This document shows positions 48,883-57,207 of a stretch of DNA of 64,000 bases, in pieces. Under the pieces are notes generated by a model. It was not told the DNA's origin, ran no database searches, and saw only the letters and a program-made list of their open reading frames with translations. How positions within the stretch are numbered: position 1 is the stretch's first letter; each line of letters opens with the position of its first letter. Both the position numbers and the translations under genes were made by a program. Origin of the DNA: UBA7067 sp051880615 (GTDB lineage Bacteria; Bacillota; Clostridia; Oscillospirales; Acutalibacteraceae); the NCBI GenBank assembly GCA_051880615.1, contig JBJEOH010000034.1, positions 186,001 to 250,000 on the forward strand, written 5' to 3'.

Positions 48883-49347
48883 ATGGCTTCGACAAACAAA
48901 ACAGATAATCTCGGTCTTAACCAATGGGTCGGCACCGACCGCCCTACGAGAACAGACTTTGTGCAGGATAATGCCCTTATTGATGAGGCTGTCGGTACGC
49001 ACTGCGCAAATTCATCAATCCACCTGACAACAGCCGAGAAGTCGAGAGTATCAAACCCTGTCACGGTAAAGCAGTACACAGGAACAGGCACGATAAGCCT
49101 TACCGTAAATTTTGAATTTTCGCCTAAGCTTGTGCTGGTTCAAAAGAAAAACGCACCGCCTGTGTCGTATACTTCATCGGGCATTGTGATTAATTCAGGC
49201 TTTGTAACGCCATCATACGGAGGCACACAGGGCTTGTCGCTGATGTCGGGTGTGCTTACGCTTGCGTATTCCGCGACAATGACAGACGGAGCAAGAGCTA
49301 ATTTTAACGAGGAGAACGCAAACTACATTATTGCGGCTTTCAGATAA
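48883..49347 (+). CDS. Phage tail fibre-like protein, last gene of the block
   Basis: The 154-residue protein starts with TDNLGLNQWVGTDRPTRTDFVQDNALIDEAV, a motif common in phage tail fibre or receptor-binding proteins, then a trimeric-fibre-like beta region. It is short for a fibre. No holin, endolysin or integrase follows, and the gene ends 45 bases before a MITE-like element. Confidence 0.75.
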   Translation: MASTNKTDNLGLNQWVGTDRPTRTDFVQDNALIDEAVGTHCANSSIHLTTAEKSRVSNPVTVKQYTGTGTISLTVNFEFSPKLVLVQKKNAPPVSYTSSGIVINSGFVTPSYGGTQGLSLMSGVLTLAYSATMTDGARANFNEENANYIIAAFR

Positions 49348-49391
49348 AACTTACTCTTGCAAAATCAAGCGAAATGAGTTAATATATCATC

Positions 49392-49564
49392 GGGAAACAC
49401 TGAATAAATCACGCTGAAAGCTGTTTGCACATCTTGCTTGCATATTTTCCGCCAGCCTGACCAAAAAATCCTCGTAATGCGTCAGCATTACTGCGGTTTA
49501 TTTGTCCAACCTGACGAAAAATCTGACGGCGCAATATGCACAAACGATTTAATCAGTATTTCCC
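49392..49564. mobile_element. MITE-like element with 19-bp terminal inverted repeats
   Basis: GGGAAACACTGAATAAATC (49392-49410) pairs with GGGAAATACTGATTAAATC read from the other strand (49546-49564), 17 of 19 identical. Inside are CCTGAC(C/G)AAAAA-type subrepeats (near 49456 and 49510) and a central GTAATGC/GCATTAC hairpin. The whole element is 173 bases and contains no gene. No clear target-site duplication is seen. Confidence 0.7.
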
Positions 49565-49630
49565 TTGCACGATTATGGTGTGATCCGTCGCAATTTCCGG
49601 ATCTAAAACAATACTACGGAGGAATTTAAT

Positions 49631-50176
49631 ATGCTTAAAAACAAAGGTACGCTTTATCTTGTGCAGGCGGCTGTGATTGCCGCTTTGTACGCAACTCTCA
49701 CCTATGCGCAGAGCTTTCTGCTGCCGGGTACAACAACAATGGCGGTTCAGTTTCGGGCTTCTGAGGTTCTGACAATGCTTGCGCTGTTTACGCCTGCCGC
49801 AATACCGGGACTTACGGTCGGTTGTGTTCTGGCGAACATAACCTCGTTGTCAACGCTTGGCCCGTATGATATGATTTTCGGCTCATTGGCAAGCCTGCTT
49901 GCGGCTTTGACGATTTATGCGCTGAGAAAAGTTAGGGTAAAATCAATTCCCGTTCCTGCACTTTTAATGCCCGCTATCTTTAACGGAATTATTGTGGGAC
50001 TGGAGATTGAGATATTCTTTATTGAGGGTGGATTCCATTTTGCCGATTTCCTGTTCCAGGGCGGCTGCGTTGCCTTGGGAGAGCTTGGTGTGTGCGTGAT
50101 TCTCGGAATTCCGCTTATCAAGGCGATTGAGAAGTCAAAGCTTGATAAAAGACTGTTTTCAACTCATGCCGCTTAA
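49631..50176 (+). CDS. queT: QueT-family transporter (queuosine precursor ECF S component)
   Basis: QueT is a membrane S component that imports a queuosine precursor together with the shared ECF module. The 181-residue protein has about six helices and the QueT pattern AAVIAALYATLTYAQSFL, MAVQFRASEVLTMLALFTPAAIPGLTVGCVLANI and GPYDMIFGSLASLLAALTIYAL. The ATG follows ACGGAGGAATTTAAT. The short leader has a GATCCG/CGGATC hairpin but no convincing preQ1 aptamer. It lies directly downstream of a MITE-like element and is followed by a terminator. Confidence 0.88.
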   Translation: MLKNKGTLYLVQAAVIAALYATLTYAQSFLLPGTTTMAVQFRASEVLTMLALFTPAAIPGLTVGCVLANITSLSTLGPYDMIFGSLASLLAALTIYALRKVRVKSIPVPALLMPAIFNGIIVGLEIEIFFIEGGFHFADFLFQGGCVALGELGVCVILGIPLIKAIEKSKLDKRLFSTHAA

Positions 50177-50225
50177 TCGGCCGTAGAAGTAAATAATATA
50201 TAATTAAAATTAAACATAATTGTGC

Positions 50226-50262
50226 AGCCGCCTGCGGATAAGTCCGCAGGCGGCTTTTTTTG
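50226..50262 (+). terminator. Terminator of queT
   Basis: GCCGCCTGCGGA and TCCGCAGGCGGC form a 12-bp stem with a TAAG loop and seven T residues. Confidence 0.93.
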
Positions 50263-50364
50263 CGGTGCAAAGCACCGAAATGAATAAAGAATATTGAATA
50301 ATGAATAATGAATAATGAATAATTATGGTAGTCGCCGCTTTGTGGCTCTTGAATTAAAAATAGC

Positions 50365-50514
50365 TCGCAACGAGGTTGTAGGGAACCGGCTTGCCTGTTC
50401 CGGTTCGAGCCAATGAATGTTATACTCTTTTATAATTTTGTTTAACATAGCAGTAACAGCGTCTATCCCGGAACGGTCAAGACCGTTCCCTACAAACATA
50501 CAGTCTCGTTGCGA
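50365..50514. mobile_element. Second non-coding inverted-repeat element, 3' of aspS
   Basis: TCGCAACGAG at 50365-50374 is mirrored at 50505-50514, and TTGTAGGGAAC at 50376-50386 is mirrored at 50485-50495. Each end carries a GGAAC...GTTCC palindrome. The element is about 150 bases, has no gene, and a related partial copy lies at 37.77 kb. Confidence 0.65.
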
Positions 50515-50552
50515 ATGAATACTTAAACCAATAGCAGACGGCAGTTTTCTTA

Positions 50553-52340
50553 TCAATCCTCTGTATTGATGTCAACCTTGACGCCAAGCTCCTTAAGCTG
50601 TTCGTCGTCAACAGGAGCAGGAGCGTTTGTCATAAGCTCGCTTGCGTTCTGCACCTTCGGAAAAGCGACAACATCTCTGAGCGTCGGTGCGCCTATCATC
50701 TGCATAACAAGTCTGTCAAGACCGATGCCCATTCCGCCGTGAGGAGGTGCGCCGTATTTGAACGCGGTTGTGAGGAAGCCGAACTTTGTGCTTATCTCCT
50801 CGTCGGTCATTCCGAGCATATCGAACATCTTTTTCTGTAAATCGGGGTTGGTGATTCTTATAGAGCCTGATGAAAGCTCAACGCCGTTTAATACCATATC
50901 GTAAGCCTTGGCGTAAACCTGACCCTTGTCGCTGTCGAGCTTGTCAAGACACTCGTCTGTCGGTGATGTGAACGGGTGGTGCATTGCAAGCCACTGACCG
51001 CTTTCCTCGTCCTTTTCAAAGAACGGGAACTCGACAACCCACAGGAAGTTGTAGCCCTCGCCGATGATGTCAAGGCGCTTTGCAACGGTGAGTCTGAGCG
51101 CGCCTAAAACGGAGAGCGCGAGGTTTTTGCTTGTGTCGGAAACGATGAACACAACATCGCCCTTCTCTGCGCCTGCACGCTCAATAATTGCGTTCATCTC
51201 CTGCTCGGTCATAAACTTTGCAAAGCTTGAGGCTATGCCGTCATCTGTCATTCTTATCCACGCAAGACCCTTTGCGCCGCTTCCCTTAGCCTGCTCGGTG
51301 AGCTTGTCAATCTCCTTGCGGCTGTAGGTTTTAACGGCGTTCTTTGCGGTGAATGCTCTTACTGTTCCGCTGTTCTCAAGCGCGTTTTTGAACACGCCGA
51401 AGCCGCAGTCCTTAACAATATCGGACAAATCAAAAAGCTCCATACCAAAGCGTGTGTCAGGCTTGTCCGAGCCATACTTTTCCATTACCTCGTCATATTT
51501 ATATCTTGGGAACGGAGTCGGAATGTCAATATCCAGAACCTCTTTGAAAACTCTCTTTATGTAGCCCTCGCCGATTGTGATAACATCTTCCATATCTACA
51601 AACGACATTTCAAGGTCAATCTGCGTAAACTCAGGCTGACGGTCTGCACGCAAATCTTCATCACGGAAGCAGCGAGCAATCTGCATATAGCGGTCAAAGC
51701 CTGCTACCATACACAGCTGCTTGTACATCTGCGGCGACTGCGGCAGTGCATAGAAGCTGCCCTTGTGGATTCTTGACGGCACGAGGAAATCTCTTGCGCC
51801 TTCGGGCGTTGACTTGATGAGCATCGGGGTTTCAATCTCAATAAAGCCGTTCTCGTCAAAGTAATCTCTTGTTACCTTTGCAATCTTGTGGCGAAGCAGA
51901 ATGTTTTTCTGTAAATCGGGACGGCGTAAATCGAGATAGCGGTACTCAAGGCGTGTGCTTTCGCCTGTTTTGCAGTTTTCAACAATTTCAAACGGCGGTG
52001 TTTCGCTCTCGTTTAATATGCGCAGCTCCTTGACTTTTATTTCAATGTCGCCTGTTTTTATGTCCTTGTTTTTCGCGCTTCTCTCGCATACCGTTCCGAC
52101 AACGCCGAGAACATATTCGCTTCTTACCGTAAAAGCCTTGTCGAATACAGTCTTGTCGCTTGTGTCGTCAAAGCTGAGCTGTACTATGCCTGTGCGGTCG
52201 CGCAAGTCGATAAAGATAAGCTGTCCGAGGTCACGCTGACGCTGTACCCAGCCGAATACCGTTACCTCTCTGCCAACATCAGAGATACGCAAATCTCCGC
52301 AATAATCTGTTCTTTTCATTCCTGTCATAAATTCTGCCAT
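50553..52340 (-). CDS. aspS: Aspartyl-tRNA synthetase
   Basis: AspRS charges tRNA-Asp in the cytosol. The 595-residue bacterial-type protein has an N-terminal OB-fold anticodon-binding domain (GREVTVFGWVQRQRDLGQLIFIDLRDRTG), class II motifs such as RYLDLRRPDLQKN, the RCFRDEDLRADRQPEFTQIDLEMSF motif 2, the bacterial GAD insertion and the C-terminal GGMGIGLDRLVM motif 3. The ATG follows GTGAGGAATTTGTC. It lies 30 bases downstream of hisS, forming a hisS-aspS operon as often seen in Firmicutes. Confidence 0.97.
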   Translation of the reverse strand: MAEFMTGMKRTDYCGDLRISDVGREVTVFGWVQRQRDLGQLIFIDLRDRTGIVQLSFDDTSDKTVFDKAFTVRSEYVLGVVGTVCERSAKNKDIKTGDIEIKVKELRILNESETPPFEIVENCKTGESTRLEYRYLDLRRPDLQKNILLRHKIAKVTRDYFDENGFIEIETPMLIKSTPEGARDFLVPSRIHKGSFYALPQSPQMYKQLCMVAGFDRYMQIARCFRDEDLRADRQPEFTQIDLEMSFVDMEDVITIGEGYIKRVFKEVLDIDIPTPFPRYKYDEVMEKYGSDKPDTRFGMELFDLSDIVKDCGFGVFKNALENSGTVRAFTAKNAVKTYSRKEIDKLTEQAKGSGAKGLAWIRMTDDGIASSFAKFMTEQEMNAIIERAGAEKGDVVFIVSDTSKNLALSVLGALRLTVAKRLDIIGEGYNFLWVVEFPFFEKDEESGQWLAMHHPFTSPTDECLDKLDSDKGQVYAKAYDMVLNGVELSSGSIRITNPDLQKKMFDMLGMTDEEISTKFGFLTTAFKYGAPPHGGMGIGLDRLVMQMIGAPTLRDVVAFPKVQNASELMTNAPAPVDDEQLKELGVKVDINTED

Positions 52341-52370
52341 GACAAATTCCTCACTTTATTATTTATACTC

Positions 52371-53669
52371 TTAAAATGATATTGTCGTGCTTTCATCGCA
52401 ATACACAGCGATAAATTCATCGGCAAAGCGATTATCAAGATTGATTTTTCTCTTTTCGCCTGTTTCCATATTTTTAAGCTCGGCTTTGTTTTCGGCAATT
52501 TCGTTGTCGCCGAGTACAAGGCTGAATTTTGCGCCGATTTTGTCGGCATACTTCATCTGCGCTCTCAGGCTTCTGCCGACAATGTCGGTTTCTGCGTGGA
52601 TTGAGCAGTTTCTGACCTGACCGAGCAAATCAAAAGCCTTTGCCTGTGCATTTTCGCCCATAACGGCTATGTAAAGACCGCACTGCTCAGGCTTTGGCAG
52701 CTCAACGCCCTCAGCGTCAAGCAGAGCGAGAAGTCTTTCAATACCGAGAGCAAAACCGAGAGAGGGCAGGCTCTGACCGCCAAGCTCCTCAATAAGTCCG
52801 TCGTATCTTCCGCCGCCGCATACAGTGCCCTGTGCGCCGAGCGAATTTGTCACGAACTCAAACACTGTGCGTGTGTAGTAGTCAAGACCTCTTACGATTT
52901 TCGGGTTTACAATGTATTTAACACCTGCGTTGTCAAGCAGTCGTTTAACGCCTTCAAAATGCTCGCGGCAATCGTCGCATATGTAATCAAGTACAGTCGG
53001 AGCACCCTCGGCAATCTTTGAGCAAACAGGACTTTTGCAGTCGAGTATTCTCATCGGGTTGCGCTCCAGACGGGAAAGGCAGGTTTCGCAAAGCTCTGAG
53101 GTGTACTGTGCAAAATAGTCCTTGAGAGCCTGATAATATTTTGCCCTGCACTTGGGACAGCCGATTGAGTTAAGCTCAAGCGTGAGCTTGTCGCCGATTT
53201 GCAGGCGGTCAAAAATGCTCTGAGCCGCGCAAATCATCTCAGCGTCAGCGGCAGGGGAGGCTGTGCCGTAGGTTTCAAGACCGAACTGGTGGAACTCACG
53301 GTAGCGGTTCGCCTGCTTTTTCTCGTAGCGGTAGCAGGAAACGAGATAATATACCTTTACCGGTAAGCCGTCGTTGTATATTGCGTGTTCAAGTAATGCT
53401 CTTGCCGCACCTGCCGTACCCTCGGGACGGAGAGTAAGCGATGTGCCGCCCTTTGTGTCAAAGGTGTACATTTCCTTTTGAACAACATCGGTTGTGTCGC
53501 CGACTCCTCTTCTGAAAAGCTCGGTGTGCTCAAAAACAGGGGTGCGTATTTCCTTAAAGCCGAAGGAGTCTGCCTCGGAACGCATAAGGCTCTCGACAAA
53601 CTGCCATTTATAGCTGTCCTTGGGTAATACATCCTCTGCGCCGTATACCCTTTTTGTGATAAGTGACAT
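52371..53669 (-). CDS. hisS: Histidyl-tRNA synthetase
   Basis: HisRS charges tRNA-His. The 432-residue class II enzyme has LRPEGTAGAARALLEHAIYNDG, the YRYEKKQANRYREFHQFGLE motif 2 region, GLDYYTRTVFEF (the HisA box), GGGRYDGLIEELGGQSLPSLGFALGIERL and a C-terminal anticodon-binding domain. An insertion with CPKCRAKYYQALKDYF, CETC and CDDC cysteine pairs could bind zinc. The ATG follows TTGGAGGAATATAT. I saw no T-box in the 180-base leader. Confidence 0.96.
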   Translation of the reverse strand: MSLITKRVYGAEDVLPKDSYKWQFVESLMRSEADSFGFKEIRTPVFEHTELFRRGVGDTTDVVQKEMYTFDTKGGTSLTLRPEGTAGAARALLEHAIYNDGLPVKVYYLVSCYRYEKKQANRYREFHQFGLETYGTASPAADAEMICAAQSIFDRLQIGDKLTLELNSIGCPKCRAKYYQALKDYFAQYTSELCETCLSRLERNPMRILDCKSPVCSKIAEGAPTVLDYICDDCREHFEGVKRLLDNAGVKYIVNPKIVRGLDYYTRTVFEFVTNSLGAQGTVCGGGRYDGLIEELGGQSLPSLGFALGIERLLALLDAEGVELPKPEQCGLYIAVMGENAQAKAFDLLGQVRNCSIHAETDIVGRSLRAQMKYADKIGAKFSLVLGDNEIAENKAELKNMETGEKRKINLDNRFADEFIAVYCDESTTISF

Positions 53670-53848
53670 ATATATTCCTCCAATGTATGTATTTATTCAT
53701 ACGGAAAGTAACCTTGTCTCCCTCTTAAGAGGGAGGCAAGAAAACATACGCGCAAACTTATCCTCTATTTTATCACAAAACGGCGGATAATGCAGTAGTT
53801 TTGACAAAAATTATTCACGAAAATTCTTTCATATTTCCTGCGGGGAAA

Positions 53849-54241
53849 TTATCTGTCGAGCTTTTTGCACAGCGCGGAAATCGGAACGGTCAGAAGTGCC
53901 CACAAAAAGCTGTAAAACGGGCATATCTGCCCCAGTATATTGAACTTGGTGTTTGTGTAGTCCCACACATTGAGCTTAAGCTTTAAATTGACAATACAGC
54001 CTGTCACAAACTCAACCGAGGTTATAACCGTTGAGCCGACAACGCATTTTAGCGGAAGCTTCATTTTGTCAAAATGCTTAAATATTTTAAACAGAGCAAG
54101 AAAACAGGTGCCGCCTGCTAAAAACATTGACCAATGTGTTCTTCTGCGGCAGATTATTTCAATCAGGGCGTAGGCAGAGCCGCCCAATACAAACAGACCG
54201 CCGTCCTTTTTTATTATACCGCCGTTACTTTTTATTTTCAT
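53849..54241 (-). CDS. CmpB-like putative ABC-transporter-type membrane protein
   Basis: The 130-residue protein has about four transmembrane segments. TSVEFVTGCIVNLKLKLNVWDYTNTKFNILGQICPFYSFLWALL closely fits the ABC_trans_CmpB family (PF06541-like), whose function is not well defined. The start lies right behind the T run of the terminator of the preceding gene, so its only ribosome-site-like sequence (GGTGGTG) sits in a hairpin. Expression may depend on readthrough. Confidence 0.7.
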   Translation of the reverse strand: MKIKSNGGIIKKDGGLFVLGGSAYALIEIICRRRTHWSMFLAGGTCFLALFKIFKHFDKMKLPLKCVVGSTVITSVEFVTGCIVNLKLKLNVWDYTNTKFNILGQICPFYSFLWALLTVPISALCKKLDR

Positions 54242-54242
54242 A

Positions 54243-54283
54243 AAAACACCACCGCAGTTATTGTCGTCTGCGGCGGTGAAAAT
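54243..54283 (-). terminator. Hairpin between the CNNM/CBS gene and the CmpB-like gene
   Basis: Read on the minus strand, CACCGCCGCAG pairs with CTGCGGTGGTG, followed by TTTTTATG, in which the ATG is the start of the next gene. Confidence 0.8.
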
Positions 54284-54286
54284 ATA

Positions 54287-55528
54287 CTATATTTTTGTCA
54301 CGCTTACAAGTGTTATTCTTTGCTCGCTTACATCGAGAATCTTGAATTTATATCCGCAAAACTCAAATGCTTCGCCCTCGTCGGGGATTTTGCCGAGCTT
54401 TTCAAATATCCAGCCGCCAAGCGATACGCTCTCGCTGTCAAATTCGCTTTCCTTTATGTTCAGCAGGGCTGATAAATCCTCAAGGCTGTAGTCGCCCGAA
54501 AGCTCCAGCGTGTTTTCGTCAACCCTTTTGTAGGGTGCTTCAATCTCCTCGTCCTCATCCCATATTTCGCCGACAAGCTCCTCAACCAAGTCCTCGACCG
54601 TTACAATGCCGAGAATACCGCCGTGCTCGTCAGTTACCAGGGCGAGGTTCTGGTGCTTGTGCTTCATATCGCTTAAAACATACGAGAGCTTCTTGTTTTT
54701 GTAAACATAATAGGCGGGCTGTATAATGCGGTGCAGGTCAACGCTTTCGCCGTTTGCAAGAGCTTCAAGATAATCCCTCGTGTGCAGAACGCCGACAATG
54801 TTGTCGATGCTCTTTTCGTAAACGGGAATTCGCGAGTATCTTTCCTCAAAAATGATTTTTCTTATCTCGTTTTCGTCGTCGTCGATATCTATGGCGGTCA
54901 AGTCAACCCTCGGAGTAAGAACCTCCTGCACCGTCTTTTCGTCAAAATCAAGAGCAGACTTCACAAGCTCACGCTCCTGCTGTTCAAGCACGCCCTCTTC
55001 CTCAATGCTGTCGATTATGTACTTAAGCTCATCCTCGGTAACGCTTGGGGTTTTGTCGCCCTTGTTGACAAGCGCAAGCGCCGCCTGTTTGAGCTTCATA
55101 AAGCAGAATACCACGGGCTTTAAAACCGTCATAAGTATACGCAGTATTTTTGCGGTTGCCATTGCGATTGATTCCGCATGCTCCTTGGCAAGGCATTTCG
55201 GGATTATTTCGCCGAAGGTGAGGATAATAAGCGTCAGTGCGCCTGTGCTGATAGCCGCGCCTGCGTCGCCGAACAGGTTCATACACAATACGGTGGCTAT
55301 AGACGAACAGCCGATATTCACAATGTTGTTTCCTATTAATATGGTTGTCAGTGCATTGTCATAATGCTGTGTTATGTATACAACGCCCTTGGCTCTTTTG
55401 TTGCCAAGCTCTGCGTCGTGGTTCATTCTGACCGTGTTGACGGTGGAATAAGCCGTTTCTGTCGCCGAAAAAAACGCCGACAGCATAACGCAAATCAGAA
55501 TGACGATTCCCATAATTATGTTTTCCAA
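54287..55528 (-). CDS. CNNM/CBS-domain membrane protein (HlyC/CorC family)
   Basis: Such proteins are membrane transporters or regulators of divalent cations, with an N-terminal DUF21/CNNM domain and cytoplasmic CBS pair plus CorC_HlyC domain. The 413-residue protein has about four N-terminal helices (starting IIMGIVILICVMLSAFFSATETAYSTV), CBS motifs TPRVDLTAID and RYSRIPVYEKSIDNIVGVLHTRDYLEA, EHGGILGIVTVEDLVEELVGEIWDEDE, and the C-terminal CorC_HlyC domain ending GYKFKILDVSEQRITLVSVTKI. It starts at TTG 55528 (AGGAGCG upstream); an in-frame ATG lies 5 codons on. Confidence 0.92.
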   Translation of the reverse strand: MENIIMGIVILICVMLSAFFSATETAYSTVNTVRMNHDAELGNKRAKGVVYITQHYDNALTTILIGNNIVNIGCSSIATVLCMNLFGDAGAAISTGALTLIILTFGEIIPKCLAKEHAESIAMATAKILRILMTVLKPVVFCFMKLKQAALALVNKGDKTPSVTEDELKYIIDSIEEEGVLEQQERELVKSALDFDEKTVQEVLTPRVDLTAIDIDDDENEIRKIIFEERYSRIPVYEKSIDNIVGVLHTRDYLEALANGESVDLHRIIQPAYYVYKNKKLSYVLSDMKHKHQNLALVTDEHGGILGIVTVEDLVEELVGEIWDEDEEIEAPYKRVDENTLELSGDYSLEDLSALLNIKESEFDSESVSLGGWIFEKLGKIPDEGEAFEFCGYKFKILDVSEQRITLVSVTKI

Positions 55529-55703
55529 GCTTAATACACGCTCCTGTGCTGAATGGTTTTACCTGCAACTTGAAATATCATTACTTAACAAACTGTTTTA
55601 TACTATATCAGAAAAAAGGCGATTTGGCAATTATTATACAAGGATTTTACAAAAATCCGATAAATAAATCCTACCGCATAAGCTGTGAGAGTGTTTCAAG
55701 AAA

Positions 55704-55732
55704 TTGACAAAGAGGCAAAAACACAATATAAT
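55704..55732 (+). promoter_or_regulatory. Strong sigma-A promoter of the pot operon
   Basis: Consensus TTGACA and TATAAT are separated by exactly 17 bases, about 70 bases before potA. Confidence 0.93.
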
Positions 55733-55803
55733 TTAGAATAGTGAATTTTTGTGTTTTTTAGCGTTATTTGTAATTATGCGTATTAATTAACGGGGGTGCT
55801 GCT

Positions 55804-57207
55804 GTGGGCGATAATACAATTCTCTCTTTAAGGGATATATTTGTTGAGTTTGACGGCGAGGTTATTTTAAACAAAATCAACCTTGATATAAAGGATAAGG
55901 AGTTTGTCACGCTTTTGGGTCCGAGCGGCTGCGGAAAAACAACTACGCTGAGAATTATCGGCGGCTTTCTTGACGGCTATAGCGGCGAGGTATATTTTAA
56001 CGGCGAGTGCATTGATAAGGTGCCTGCGCACAAAAGAAATGTCAACACTGTTTTTCAGAAGTATGCGTTGTTTCCGCATATGAATGTGTTTGACAATGTG
56101 GCGTTCGGGTTAAAGCTTAAAAAGCTGCCGAAAGACGAAATTGAAAAAAAGGTAAGAAGAATGCTCGCCATTGTTGACCTGAAGGGCTATGAAAAGCGTG
56201 CGATAAGCAAGCTTTCGGGCGGTCAGCAGCAGAGAGTTGCCATTGCAAGAGCTCTTGTGTGCGAGCCTAAGGTGCTTTTGCTTGATGAGCCGCTGGGTGC
56301 GCTTGATTTGAAGCTGAGAAAAGATATGCAGATTGAGCTTAAAAAATTGCAGCAGCAGCTTCAGACTACATTTGTATATGTTACCCACGACCAGGAGGAG
56401 GCTCTGACAATGAGCGACACTGTGGTTGTGATGAATAACGGTAATATCGAAATGGTTGGTACGCCGACCGATGTGTATAACGAGCCTGCAAACGCCTTTG
56501 TGGCTGACTTTATCGGCGAGGCGAATATTTTAAACGGCATTATGCTTGAGGACTACAGGGTGCAGGTTCAGGATTCTGTGTTTGAATGCGAGGATTGCGG
56601 CTTCGGCAAAAACCACCCTGTTGATGTTGTGATAAGGCCTGAGGACATAGAGGTTACAAATCCTGAGAACGGTCAGATTACAGGCGTTGTTGTTGATACA
56701 GTATTCAAGGGTGTACATTATGAGATGAGTGTAAACTGCGGCGGCTGTATGTGGCTTATACACAGCACAGTGGCTCAGCCTGTCGGCAAGGAAATCGGAA
56801 TGAGGGTTATTCCGTATGATATACACATAATGGAAAAGCTTCTGCCGTATTCGGAAAACAAATTTACGGCAGTTGTTGTTTCAAGCGACCCTGACAATAA
56901 TTCAATGCAGATTCAGCTTGAGGACAGTGTGATTGATGTTGAAAACCACTGCTTTGAAAAGGGCGATGTGCTTGAAATCACGGTTTCGCCGTCTGATGTT
57001 TATATCAGCGGTGAGGAAAAGGGACACCTTGAGGCTTATATTGAGTCGGTGATTTACAAGGGAGTCCACAACGAGATTATACTTGAAACGGACGAGCATA
57101 AGTGGCTTGTCAGCAGTGATATTGACGAACAGATAGCAACATATGTGCAGATGAAAATAAATTTTGAAAATGCAGACTTTAAGCTTATAGGGGAGGCTGA
57201 GAAATGA
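55804..57207 (+). CDS. potA: Spermidine/putrescine ABC transporter ATPase with duplicated C-terminal domain
   Basis: PotA powers polyamine import through PotBC. The ABC domain (about 1-240) has Walker A GPSGCGKTTT, signature LSGGQQQRVAIARAL, Walker B LLLDEPLGALD and the H-loop VTHDQEEAL. The protein has 467 residues against the usual 350-380. The C-terminal part contains two related units, each with a VDTVFKGVHYE or ESVIYKGVHNE segment, so it looks like a duplicated TOBE domain. The gene starts at GTG 55804 after ACGGGGGTGCTGCT and overlaps potB (ATGA). Confidence 0.92.
   Translation: MGDNTILSLRDIFVEFDGEVILNKINLDIKDKEFVTLLGPSGCGKTTTLRIIGGFLDGYSGEVYFNGECIDKVPAHKRNVNTVFQKYALFPHMNVFDNVAFGLKLKKLPKDEIEKKVRRMLAIVDLKGYEKRAISKLSGGQQQRVAIARALVCEPKVLLLDEPLGALDLKLRKDMQIELKKLQQQLQTTFVYVTHDQEEALTMSDTVVVMNNGNIEMVGTPTDVYNEPANAFVADFIGEANILNGIMLEDYRVQVQDSVFECEDCGFGKNHPVDVVIRPEDIEVTNPENGQITGVVVDTVFKGVHYEMSVNCGGCMWLIHSTVAQPVGKEIGMRVIPYDIHIMEKLLPYSENKFTAVVVSSDPDNNSMQIQLEDSVIDVENHCFEKGDVLEITVSPSDVYISGEEKGHLEAYIESVIYKGVHNEIILETDEHKWLVSSDIDEQIATYVQMKINFENADFKLIGEAEK

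Noticed and set aside
49565..49628. PreQ1 riboswitch before queT
   Set aside because: There is a GATCCG/CGGATC hairpin with an A-rich tail, but the loop lacks the bases needed to pair with the tail as in the preQ1-I pseudoknot.
50323..50556. A 77-codon minus-strand frame between queT and aspS
   Set aside because: It is made almost wholly of the inverted-repeat element at 50365-50514 and has no ribosome site; its residues (VGNGLDRS and similar) reflect the repeat sequence.
53670..53848. T-box leader before hisS
   Set aside because: No GGGTGG-type T-box sequence and no antiterminator/terminator pair could be found; only a CTCCCTCTTAAGAGGGAG palindrome without T run.
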